22,420 nucleotides of DNA from UBA10161 sp964581105. Lineage in GTDB: Archaea > Micrarchaeota > Micrarchaeia > Anstonellales > Anstonellaceae. A program made the position numbers and the translations under genes. This document shows positions 7,731 through 14,137 of this stretch, piece after piece. The stretch spans positions 1 through 22,420 of the forward strand of contig CAZOMB010000018.1 of assembly GCA_964581105.1 (NCBI GenBank), given 5' to 3'. The number at the start of each line of letters is the position of its first letter. The first letter of the stretch is position 1. A model generated the notes under the pieces. It did not search any database. It saw only the letters and a program-made list of their open reading frames with translations, and was not told the DNA's origin.

Positions 7731-8473
7731 TTTTCCCAATTAACTTCAAAGGGCGCCTCAATAAGCTTTGCAGAGATGTTTCCAATGTCTGCAAAAAGCA
7801 GGATTCTTTTTTCATTATCAATATAAAAGGTTGAGAAAGCGCCGTCCTGAGCACTTATTTTTATTTCATATGCCTGCCTTCCTGCAAGCTCCTTTTTCCC
7901 AGAGCACCCAAGGGTCACTGGAAGGCTCATTTCTACTTCGCCTGCGCTTACAGTTGTTTTGTAGCCCCAGGAAAAATCATCTGACACTGCAAGCATCCAC
8001 GGGGAAAAAAGCAGAATTGACTTGTTTCCAAATGTTGAGTTTAACATTGGAAAACCCTCATCCTGCAAATTGCCGCTGTTTGACAGGCAAAGCTCCCTTG
8101 GCTGCTGCAAAGAGGTTTCAAGAACAACAAGCCCATTGCAATAAGGTTGCTTGCTGACATGGTAATCAACCTGCTGGCTGCTTCCTGGGCTTGTAAAAAG
8201 ATAGGAATACTTTTCATCAGCAAGCAGCATAAGCGCGGTGTTCTTGTTAATTGGGTCTTCTAAAAGAGTATTTGTTAGCTCAACTGGAGGGGTTGACAGG
8301 AATACATAGGCAGTGAAAATAAAGTAAAGCAATATTGTCATTAGCAGGATAGATGATGTTGGCTTGTCAAGATAAGGGAGCTTGGGAAACTTTTGATATA
8401 TTGCCTCAAGCCTTGACTTGATGCCTGGCTTAGGAGCTAGTTTTGCCTTTTTTTTCTGTCCTTTTTTCCTCAT
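7727..8473 (-). CDS. Membrane-anchored protein of unknown function (248 aa)
   Basis: Not recognised. Residues 1-22 are strongly basic (MRKKGQKKKAKLAPKP). One hydrophobic helix follows at about 40-60 (SSILLMTILLYFIFTAYVFL). The remaining about 190 residues are soluble, with four or more cysteines and a beta-rich end (STFYIDNEKRILLFAD). Positive charges before the helix predict the N-terminus inside and the long domain outside. The start at 8473 is chosen because GGAG lies 5 bases upstream; an ATG at 8554 would lie wholly inside the preceding small gene and has no SD. The gene overlaps that gene by 44 bases and is probably translationally coupled to it. Its stop interlocks with the CTP synthase stop. 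Confidence 0.75.
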   Translation of the reverse strand: MRKKGQKKKAKLAPKPGIKSRLEAIYQKFPKLPYLDKPTSSILLMTILLYFIFTAYVFLSTPPVELTNTLLEDPINKNTALMLLADEKYSYLFTSPGSSQQVDYHVSKQPYCNGLVVLETSLQQPRELCLSNSGNLQDEGFPMLNSTFGNKSILLFSPWMLAVSDDFSWGYKTTVSAGEVEMSLPVTLGCSGKKELAGRQAYEIKISAQDGAFSTFYIDNEKRILLFADIGNISAKLIEAPFEVNWEN

Positions 8474-8606
8474 CCAATCTCCAACGCCTTTTTTCCTTTT
8501 GTGTAAGGCCTTTCCAGTCTTTTCCAGTTGCAGAGCGCCACATAAGAAAAACAATTACAATCAGGGCAATGCATGAAGCCCCAACAATCAATAGAGTGTC
8601 ATCCAT
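8430..8606 (-). CDS. Small single-helix membrane protein (58 aa)
   Basis: Not recognised. Residues 5-25 form one membrane helix (LLIVGASCIALIVIVFLMWR), followed by a highly charged Lys/Arg/Glu tail ending KKGKTSS. The start at 8606 is preferred over the in-frame ATG at 8651 because a TATA-like box is centred 27 bases upstream, which fits a leaderless transcript; the 8651 ATG would lie upstream of that box. It is the first gene of a two-gene unit with the 248-aa membrane protein and overlaps it by 44 bases in another frame. The two may form one membrane complex (inference). Confidence 0.55.
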   Translation of the reverse strand: MDDTLLIVGASCIALIVIVFLMWRSATGKDWKGLTQKEKRRWRLDEEKRTEKKGKTSS

Positions 8607-8627
8607 AGGAAGAAAGATGGAACCAAA

Positions 8628-8637
8628 CATTAAATAC
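8628..8637. promoter_or_regulatory. Shared bidirectional TATA-like box between two divergent leaderless genes
   Basis: The sequence CATTAAATAC reads TTAAATA on the plus strand and TATTTAAT on the minus strand. Its centre (8633) is 26 bases from the plus-strand ATG at 8659 (mevalonate kinase) and 27 bases from the minus-strand ATG at 8606. No other TATA-like word fits either start, so one element may serve both directions. Confidence 0.55.
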
Positions 8638-8658
8638 CTGAGCCACTGCATTTAGACC

Positions 8659-9651
8659 ATGAAATTCACAGCATCTGCCCCAGGAAAGGCGATATTGTTT
8701 GGCGAGCACTATGTTGTTTATGGCTCGCCTGCCCTGTCAGTGGCAATTGAGCCAAGAAGCTTGGTGGAGTTTTCAGAAGCAGAGCATGGCATTTTGCTAA
8801 AGTCTTCACTTGGCAATGGAAAAATCCCTGAAACAGGGGAGTTTTCAGGCTCTGAGGAGCTGAGGTGCTTTTCAGAGGTTGCAAAAAAAATTGGAGGCAA
8901 AATAATTTCCTGCACTGCAAGCTTTAAGCCTGGCTGGAAACTTAAGGGCGCTGGCACAAGCGCTTCCCTTTGTGCTGCTTTTGCTGCAGGGCTTTTCCAT
9001 TTATTGGGAAAGCAGCCATCAGCAGAAGAATTATTTGAAGCCGCACAAGCAGGAGACATGGTTGCTCACAAGGGAAAAGCAAGCGGAATTGACGCAAAAA
9101 CTGTTTGCCTGGGAGCCCCCCTTGTTTTCACAAGAAGCTTTGACCCTCCAGGGTTTATTGGCAAAAAGACAGGATTTTGCCTTCCTAAACAAACAGTTCT
9201 CCTCCTTATAGATACTTTTGAAGGGAAAAAAGATAGCACAGGAAAAATGGTTGAAAAGTTTGCCCAAGAGTTTGATATTGTTGGCAAGCCTCAAAGCGCA
9301 GCAAAGGAAAAAAGAGAGCAAATAACAAAAGAATATGCACCAGTTTGGGAAAAACTAAACAAAGCAATCAAAAGTGCTGACGCAAAAGCGCTAGGAAGTG
9401 TGATGAATGAAAACCATGCTTTGCTGAAAAACAGGGGGATGTCAAGTGAAGGCATTGAAAAGGCTGTTTCTGCCGCCCTTTCTTTAGGAGCATATGGAGC
9501 AAAGCTTACAGGTGGAGGCGGAGAAGGTGGCGCTGTGCTTGTGCTTTGCAGAAAGAACGATAAGGAAAAGGTTTGTACTGGCATTGGCTCTCAAACTTCT
9601 TTTGCGTGCCATGAAATTCTGCTTGCCAATAAGGGAGCCTGCGTGCAGTAG
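8659..9651 (+). CDS. mvk: Mevalonate kinase
   Basis: A 330-aa GHMP-family kinase that phosphorylates mevalonate with ATP on the way to isopentenyl diphosphate, the building block of archaeal ether lipids. Motif 1 is PGKAILFGEHYVVYG (8-22), typical of mevalonate kinases. The ATP-binding glycine loop is GAGTSAS (97-103), a variant of the usual GLGSSA. SGID with Asp145 supplies the catalytic aspartate (HKGKASGIDAKT, 137-148). Motif 3 is KLTGGGGEGG (282-291). It is slightly longer than many archaeal relatives but complete. It diverges from the small membrane protein gene across a shared TATA-like box and has no SD, so it is probably leaderless. Another GHMP kinase of the pathway is a less likely identity, given motif 1. 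Confidence 0.92.
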   Translation: MKFTASAPGKAILFGEHYVVYGSPALSVAIEPRSLVEFSEAEHGILLKSSLGNGKIPETGEFSGSEELRCFSEVAKKIGGKIISCTASFKPGWKLKGAGTSASLCAAFAAGLFHLLGKQPSAEELFEAAQAGDMVAHKGKASGIDAKTVCLGAPLVFTRSFDPPGFIGKKTGFCLPKQTVLLLIDTFEGKKDSTGKMVEKFAQEFDIVGKPQSAAKEKREQITKEYAPVWEKLNKAIKSADAKALGSVMNENHALLKNRGMSSEGIEKAVSAALSLGAYGAKLTGGGGEGGAVLVLCRKNDKEKVCTGIGSQTSFACHEILLANKGACVQ

Positions 9652-9676
9652 AAACTATTATTAAGGGACACAGGCA

Positions 9677-9707
9677 TAATGTGTAAAAAATAGAGGTAAT
9701 GTGTAAA
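9677..9707 (+). promoter_or_regulatory. Perfect 11-base direct repeat, operator candidate
   Basis: TAATGTGTAAA occurs at 9677-9687 and again at 9697-9707, exactly 20 bases (about two helical turns) apart. The first copy overlaps an A/T-rich TATA-like stretch (TAAAAAATA, 9684-9692). The second would lie between that box and the transcription start. This is the layout of a repressor operator in front of the gene at 9730. Confidence 0.45.
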
Positions 9708-9729
9708 CCAAGAACTTCGGGCGCTTGAT

Positions 9730-11145
9730 ATGAGCACTCTTATCAAAAAGTGCGAAAGAGAACCAATATACCTACCTGAGGGAAGGATGACCAGGGCAAT
9801 TCCTGAGAAAATGCATAAATATGTTGAGATGATGCTTGCTAATTACTATCCAAATTCTCTGAAAAAGTTTATCAGAAGAAAATTTGAGTACCGACCTGAA
9901 GACCTTGAAAAGATGAGAAAGGCGAAAAAGTCCCTAGTTAGGGAGTTTATGAGGCTAGAGTGGACCTTTGAGAAGATTGACAAATGCTATCCAGAAGACA
10001 TGTTGAGAGATGGCCAAAAGCACGTGGAAAAAAGCCATGCACTCCGTACAATGTCAACGCTGGCAGAGATTGGGGAGGGGCCCCCCGCTACTTCTGCAGG
10101 AGGATTACATGACATGCCAGAAGACTTTTTAGAAGGAAAGATAACTTACTGGATAAAAGCAGGCAGTGTGTGGAGAAAAGCAAGAACAGAACAAGAGGTG
10201 TATGATGACATTGAACAAAACACTAGCAAATGGGTAAGCGATGAAGTGAAACGCATGACAAGGGGGAATGAAAAATATTCACATTACCTTGTGGAAGCAA
10301 ATAAGCACAGGCCAACAGCAACAGACAAGCAAGTTGACACTTTTGTAAAGATTTCTGAGCCAGAAGGAAAAGACCTTATAAAAATCCTGTGGAAAACAGG
10401 CATGCAAGTAAAAAGGGCAGCCAAGACTTCTTGGCTGATGTCAGAACTTCTATTGTATGGAATTGAGAAATATGCTAAAGATGTTGGACTTGAGAAAATG
10501 GTTGACTATCTAAAGACCGTAACAATGTATGACCTTAGGAAGCTATTTAAGGGCTATACTTGGTGCGAGCCAAGAGGCTACAATACAAGGGTAATCAATC
10601 AACAAGCAAAATCAGGAAGTCCGGTTGTGAACATTTACTGGGAAGAGCGGGCATTCCTTGTTGAGCTTCCTTTCATAACTGATGAGGAAACAGCAAAACG
10701 CATAGTACGTGACTCTGTTTTGGATAATGACTACACTCTGCAGTCAATTGGAATAATGGAAAGTATGATGCCTGAACAGCTTTCCGAAAGAAAAACAATT
10801 GTAAGGGCAGAGGTTGAAAATATTGGAAATATGAAACAGGGAGAAAGACTATCAGAAGAAATGGCCCGGCTCTATGACAAAGAGCTTACAAAAGGAATTC
10901 TCCCTGATTTTGATAGAAAACAGAAGGTGGCTGAAATACTGGGTGGAAAGTATTCGCCAGTAAAACTTGATCCAAAAAATTTCAGGAAAGAGTTCTTACC
11001 ATATCTTCCTCGAGAAAGTGACGTTTACCCAGAATTAAAAGAACAGAAGGGACACCTGGATGGCTCTTTGAAGTCAATTCACCAAGAGACTGATAAGTTT
11101 GTCCGCACGAAGAGCGACCAAGAGAAGATAGTACCAGGATCTTAG
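9730..11145 (+). CDS. Unrecognised soluble protein (471 aa)
   Basis: I do not recognise a family. There is no signal peptide or membrane helix. The first about 270 residues look mainly helical and highly charged (for example RKAKKSLVREFMRLEWTFEK). A mixed alpha/beta part follows, including VVNIYWEERAFLVELPFI near 300 and DEETAKRIVRDSVL just after. It starts at ATG 9730; a stop in frame at 9697 rules out a longer form. No SD is seen. AGA arginine codons are frequent, whereas CTP synthase and Nre favour AGG, so separate origin is possible. The final 54 codons lie on the opposite strand of the diphthine synthase gene, so the C-terminus (charged, Lys/Glu-rich) may be a run-on rather than a conserved part. 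A tandem operator-like repeat precedes the gene. Confidence 0.75.
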   Translation: MSTLIKKCEREPIYLPEGRMTRAIPEKMHKYVEMMLANYYPNSLKKFIRRKFEYRPEDLEKMRKAKKSLVREFMRLEWTFEKIDKCYPEDMLRDGQKHVEKSHALRTMSTLAEIGEGPPATSAGGLHDMPEDFLEGKITYWIKAGSVWRKARTEQEVYDDIEQNTSKWVSDEVKRMTRGNEKYSHYLVEANKHRPTATDKQVDTFVKISEPEGKDLIKILWKTGMQVKRAAKTSWLMSELLLYGIEKYAKDVGLEKMVDYLKTVTMYDLRKLFKGYTWCEPRGYNTRVINQQAKSGSPVVNIYWEERAFLVELPFITDEETAKRIVRDSVLDNDYTLQSIGIMESMMPEQLSERKTIVRAEVENIGNMKQGERLSEEMARLYDKELTKGILPDFDRKQKVAEILGGKYSPVKLDPKNFRKEFLPYLPRESDVYPELKEQKGHLDGSLKSIHQETDKFVRTKSDQEKIVPGS

Positions 11146-11743
11146 TTTTTGGAGAGAACACATTTTTCTTCCCAACTTTTTCCATTTCCAAAAGAAGCTT
11201 TGCTGCCTCATTGGGTTTCATTGGCCCTAATTTTTCATCTATGTCAAGCAATAGGAGGGTATGAAGCCCTCTTGAGAGGTTTTGTGCAATTACCTCATAG
11301 GCTGCCATTGGCTTGTAGTTTTTCCTCCAATAAGCCAAAGTTACCATTTTGCCGAATTTGTATGCCTGCAAGCCTGACTCGCTTATTGCTGCAGAAATAA
11401 TTGACGCCGCGTGTATTAACTTTACCTTTATCCCCAGCTTTTTTGCTGATAGCACAAGTGAAACATGGGTAGTTGCAATCATTGGGTCTCCAGACACAAT
11501 AAGGGCTGTTTTTTGCTTTGAGGCTGAAGCTAGTATTCTTTTTTCTTCTTCTACCTCTTTTCTTCCCAGCACTTCTATTTTTTTCCCAACCAGGCTTTCC
11601 AGCCTTTTAATTGTGCCTTTGGGAAGCAAATTAGTGTACTCTTCTGCAAATATTTTTTTGCAGGACTTTAACTCTTCTAACCCTTCAAGGGAAATTCCTT
11701 TTTCATCCCCTATTCCTATTCCAACAAGTGAAAGCTGTTTCAT
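10982..11743 (-). CDS. dphB: Diphthine synthase (diphthamide biosynthesis methyltransferase)
   Basis: A 253-aa SAM-dependent methyltransferase of the tetrapyrrole-methylase fold. It trimethylates the modified histidine of elongation factor 2 during diphthamide synthesis. The N-terminus LSLVGIGIGDEKGISLEGLE (4-23), EEYTNLL (34-40), SGDPMIATTHVSL (84-96), HAASIISAAISESGLQAYKFGK-like block (111-132) and the end LLILGKRHFLEED (235-247) match archaeal DphB along its length. The native family end means the C-terminus is real even though its last 164 bases overlap the convergent gene at 9730-11145. The start at 11743 lies 29 bases from a TATA box shared with the divergent Nre gene and has no SD, so a leaderless or nearly leaderless message is expected. 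Confidence 0.95.
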   Translation of the reverse strand: MKQLSLVGIGIGDEKGISLEGLEELKSCKKIFAEEYTNLLPKGTIKRLESLVGKKIEVLGRKEVEEEKRILASASKQKTALIVSGDPMIATTHVSLVLSAKKLGIKVKLIHAASIISAAISESGLQAYKFGKMVTLAYWRKNYKPMAAYEVIAQNLSRGLHTLLLLDIDEKLGPMKPNEAAKLLLEMEKVGKKNVFSPKTKILVLSSLGRSSCGQTYQSLGELTSKSHPGVPSVLLILGKRHFLEEDMVRTLS

Positions 11744-11767
11744 ACCGGCACATAGGTTGCAAATTGC

Positions 11768-11777
11768 TTATAAAAGA
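11768..11777. promoter_or_regulatory. Shared bidirectional TATA box between dphB and Nre
   Basis: CTTATAAAAG contains the palindrome TTATAA and reads as a TATA box on both strands. Its centre (about 11772) is 25 bases from the plus-strand ATG at 11797 and 29 bases from the minus-strand ATG at 11743. The whole 53-base gap holds no second TATA candidate at a fitting distance. Confidence 0.6.
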
Positions 11778-11796
11778 ACTGGGTTAAATTTCGCTC

Positions 11797-13017
11797 ATGC
11801 AAAAGCTATGTGACAGGTGCAAAAAGGCAGGACGGGTATTTTGCCCGCACAATACTGCTCTTGAGGCACAAAAAAGAATGAAAGGCATGCTAAAGCAGGA
11901 CATGTTTGGCCCAACCCCGCCTAACCTTATGGTTGGCCACAGCTTTTACCCAAATGTTTATTGGGGCCCTCTTGTCTGCATGAAAGACACTAAAGACGAC
12001 CCAAACTCAATGTATGGCATGAGTGCTGAGGAGATAATAGAATTAAGGGCCTCTGTTGTCAGGGGAATGAAAAAAGCAAATGTAAAGCAAAAGACAAGAA
12101 TGCTTGAAGATGCGCAAGCTGCTGTAATGAGCATAAGGCCTGTTGATATTGAAACAAGGTTTTCAAAAAAGCCTTCATTTGGCCTTAAAACTGACAGGGT
12201 CACCTCCCCTGTCGGAGCCTCGGCGCCCATTGAAAAATTAAGGCTTGCTGAAAACCCGGCAGTGCCAAAAAAGGTTGATGAGTTTTACAATGAAAATGTG
12301 CTTGCTTCTGAAGCCTTGCAGGAGCTGCTGCTTTCTGGCTTTGATGTTCATTACCTTTCAAAGCTCTTGTGCTCTGGCATACTTGGGAAAAAGCAAAGCA
12401 AAAAGCTTGTGCCAACAAAATGGGCAATTACTGCAACTGATGACATTGCAGCAAAGCACCTTATGGAATCAATACGCTATTGCAGGCAGGTTGACCAGCC
12501 CCTTATTTTTTCAAATACTTATCTTGACAACCATTTTGAGGTTCTTTTGCTTCCTGGCAACTGGGAATATGAGCAGTTTGAGGCATTGGTCACAAAAGAG
12601 CTTGAGCAGAAAAGGGCAAGAGATGCGGTTTACTCTTTTGCCCCTTGGGAAGAGTGGGTTTATGACGGAAGGATAAATGTATCAATAGAGCATGAGGGGT
12701 TTGAGGGAAGAGCTGACTATGCCAAAAGCCAGGGAGGGGGCTATTATGCTGCAAGGTTTGCTGTTTGCGAGGAGCTTTACAGGATGAAACGACAAGCCAG
12801 AGCAATAGTTTTCAGGGAAATAGGCACAAGCTATACTGTTTCTGTAGGAGTATGGGAAGTAAGGGAAAATGTAAGGCATGCATTTGCAAACCAGCCTGAA
12901 AAGCTCCAGACAATGGATGAGGCATTGGCTCACCTTGCAAAAAAGCTTGCTGTTCCTGTAAATGTCTACAGGAAGAAGAGCGAGGTGCTTTCACAGACAA
13001 GGCTGACTGGGTTTTAA
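11797..13017 (+). CDS. nre: Nre-family archaeal DNA repair protein with C-terminal PIP box
   Basis: A 406-aa protein of the archaea-specific Nre family, which acts in repair of DNA damage together with PCNA. It begins with a short zinc-binding cluster (CDRCKKAGRVFCPHN, residues 5-19), followed by FGPTPPNLMVGHSFYPNVYW and GPLVCMKDTKDDP, both hallmarks of the family. The last seven residues, QTRLTGF, fit the PCNA-interacting pattern Q-x-x-hydrophobic-x-x-F. The start is fixed by the TATA box 25 bases upstream (leaderless) and by the immediate cysteine cluster. It leads a plus-strand operon with the small protein at 13041 and RNase HII at 13267, which supports a role in DNA maintenance. No catalytic motif is visible; known members lack an assigned enzymatic activity. 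Confidence 0.9.
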   Translation: MQKLCDRCKKAGRVFCPHNTALEAQKRMKGMLKQDMFGPTPPNLMVGHSFYPNVYWGPLVCMKDTKDDPNSMYGMSAEEIIELRASVVRGMKKANVKQKTRMLEDAQAAVMSIRPVDIETRFSKKPSFGLKTDRVTSPVGASAPIEKLRLAENPAVPKKVDEFYNENVLASEALQELLLSGFDVHYLSKLLCSGILGKKQSKKLVPTKWAITATDDIAAKHLMESIRYCRQVDQPLIFSNTYLDNHFEVLLLPGNWEYEQFEALVTKELEQKRARDAVYSFAPWEEWVYDGRINVSIEHEGFEGRADYAKSQGGGYYAARFAVCEELYRMKRQARAIVFREIGTSYTVSVGVWEVRENVRHAFANQPEKLQTMDEALAHLAKKLAVPVNVYRKKSEVLSQTRLTGF

Positions 13018-13040
13018 AGGATTGATTGGAAAATCCATGC

Positions 13041-13262
13041 ATGCCAGACTCTAATGTTGTTAATGAGGTGTTGTTTGCAGTCAGCCAGGCTGCTGGCAAC
13101 AGAAAAGTGCTGAAAATACGCCTTGAAGTAGGGAAAAAGGTCACTGTTTCAAAAGCAGCTATTGCAAGCGAGCTTCACAAAAGATTCAAGCAGGCAAGCA
13201 TTGAAATACATGATTGCAGCAAATCTGATTCTGTGGTTGTGAAGGACATAGAAGTGGAGTGA
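13041..13262 (+). CDS. Small protein, HypA-like without zinc domain (73 aa, uncertain)
   Basis: Identity uncertain. The pattern VNEVLFAVSQAAGNRKVLKI, then RLEVGKKVTVSKAAIASEL and ASIEIHDC, is reminiscent of the nickel-binding half of HypA (helix, beta strand ending in a G, helix, strand), but the HypA zinc-finger half is absent and the initial Met-His pair is not seen. It lies between Nre and RNase HII, ending 4 bases before the RNase HII ATG, so a DNA-linked or merely co-transcribed role is equally possible. The ATG at 13041 is used; a TTG at 13026 in the same frame with AAAGGA just upstream would add five residues. Confidence 0.7.
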   Translation: MPDSNVVNEVLFAVSQAAGNRKVLKIRLEVGKKVTVSKAAIASELHKRFKQASIEIHDCSKSDSVVVKDIEVE

Positions 13263-13266
13263 GAAG

Positions 13267-13905
13267 ATGATAATAGGCATTGATGAGGCTGGAAGGGGCT
13301 GCATCATAGGGCCAATGGTAATGTGCGCTGCTGCAATCAACCCCCTTGATGAGTACAAGCTCAAGGAATTGGGGGTAAAAGACTCAAAAAAGCTCACAGT
13401 GCGCCAAAGGGAAAGGCTTTTCCCAAAGGTTGCAAGGATGTGCAAATATATTACTGTGAAAATAACTGCTGAAGAGATAAGCCAGAAAATGGAAAAATAC
13501 AACCTTAATGAAATTGAGGCAATGAAAGCTGCTTATGCAATTGACCATTTGCATTTGAAAGGGGCAACTGCTTACATTGACTCGCCTGACAATGTGCCTG
13601 CAAAATTCACAAAAAGGGTGCAAAAGTACCTGAAAACAAAAGCAAGAATAATCAGCAAGAACAAGGCAGATGATTTGCACTTGATAGTTGGGGCAGCTTC
13701 AATAATAGCAAAAGTGACAAGGGACAGGGAAATTGAGAGGATAAAAAAAGAAGTTGGATTTGACTTTAACTCTGGCTATACTTCTGACCCAATAACCCAA
13801 AAGTTTATTGCAAAAAGAAAGGACTACCCTGCAATAAAGCCATATATAAGGACAAAATGGTCTACAGTAGCAAAAACAAAGCAAAAGAAACTGTCAGAAT
13901 TCTGA
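13267..13905 (+). CDS. rnhB: Ribonuclease HII with C-terminal PIP box
   Basis: A 212-aa endonuclease that cuts RNA in RNA-DNA hybrids, removing primers and misinserted ribonucleotides. The active site is complete: Asp6-Glu7 in GIDEAGRG (4-11), Asp105 in AYIDSPD (102-108) and Asp135 in NKADDLHL (132-139), followed by the conserved GAASIIAKVTRDRE (142-155). The usual substrate-gripping tyrosine is in SGYTSDP (169-175). The protein ends QKKLSEF (206-212), a PCNA-interaction motif like that described at the end of some archaeal RNase HII. GGAG lies 7 bases before the ATG and overlaps the end of the preceding gene, so the two are likely coupled. The stop lies 2 bases from the convergent rpoK stop. 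Confidence 0.96.
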   Translation: MIIGIDEAGRGCIIGPMVMCAAAINPLDEYKLKELGVKDSKKLTVRQRERLFPKVARMCKYITVKITAEEISQKMEKYNLNEIEAMKAAYAIDHLHLKGATAYIDSPDNVPAKFTKRVQKYLKTKARIISKNKADDLHLIVGAASIIAKVTRDREIERIKKEVGFDFNSGYTSDPITQKFIAKRKDYPAIKPYIRTKWSTVAKTKQKKLSEF

Positions 13906-13907
13906 TT

Positions 13908-14078
13908 TTACCTGAGCACAACCAGGGGGATTATTCCTGCGTCAAGCTCAGCTTTTGCAACTTCTATTGAGTTTTGCCCTTGCTTTACCTCAAGAAGAGG
14001 AGGCGCGCCATAAGAGAGCTGCAATGCCCTTGCCCCAATTATCCTCGCAAGCTCGAATTTGTTTAGTTTTGCTGCCAT
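13908..14078 (-). CDS. rpoK: DNA-directed RNA polymerase subunit K (Rpo6)
   Basis: A 56-aa protein, easily missed because of its size. It carries the diagnostic Rpo6/RPB6/omega sequence FELARIIGARALQLSYGAPP (residues 8-27) and ends AGIIPLVVLR, the usual C-terminal end of archaeal RpoK. The subunit clamps the folded largest subunit during RNA polymerase assembly. The length is normal for archaea. A GTGAG motif lies 3 bases before the ATG at 14078. The gene follows the transglutaminase-like gene on the same strand after 59 bases, which include a possible TATA box. It converges on rnhB with only 2 bases between the stop codons. In many archaea rpoK lies near mvk within a ribosomal-protein and enolase cluster; here both are present but about 4 kb apart on opposite strands. 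Confidence 0.95.
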   Translation of the reverse strand: MAAKLNKFELARIIGARALQLSYGAPPLLEVKQGQNSIEVAKAELDAGIIPLVVLR

Positions 14079-14122
14079 AATCTCACTTTATAGGTGAAGT
14101 TGACTAATTTTGGGGCAAGTGC

Positions 14123-14128
14123 TTTTAA
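14123..14128 (-). promoter_or_regulatory. Possible TATA box for rpoK
   Basis: TTAAAA on the minus strand would place the start near 14100 and give a leader of about 20 bases containing GTGAG. The match is short, and read-through from the preceding gene is an alternative. Confidence 0.3.
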
Positions 14129-14137
14129 CCCTTTCAG

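Noticed and set aside
6231..7854. Many minus-strand frames of 60-100 codons across CTP synthase
   Set aside because: All are antisense to a complete conserved enzyme and show no promoter or SD.
8474..8554. Longer start for the 248-aa membrane protein
   Set aside because: It would lie fully inside the preceding 58-aa gene and lacks an SD, whereas GGAG precedes ATG 8473 by 5 bases.
12245..12676. 143-codon alternative frame inside Nre
   Set aside because: Same-strand frame shifted from a full-length conserved protein; Cys/Leu/Ser-rich product without start signals.
13906..14137. Empty intergenic region after rnhB
   Set aside because: On the minus strand it encodes a complete 56-aa RpoK, so it is not empty.
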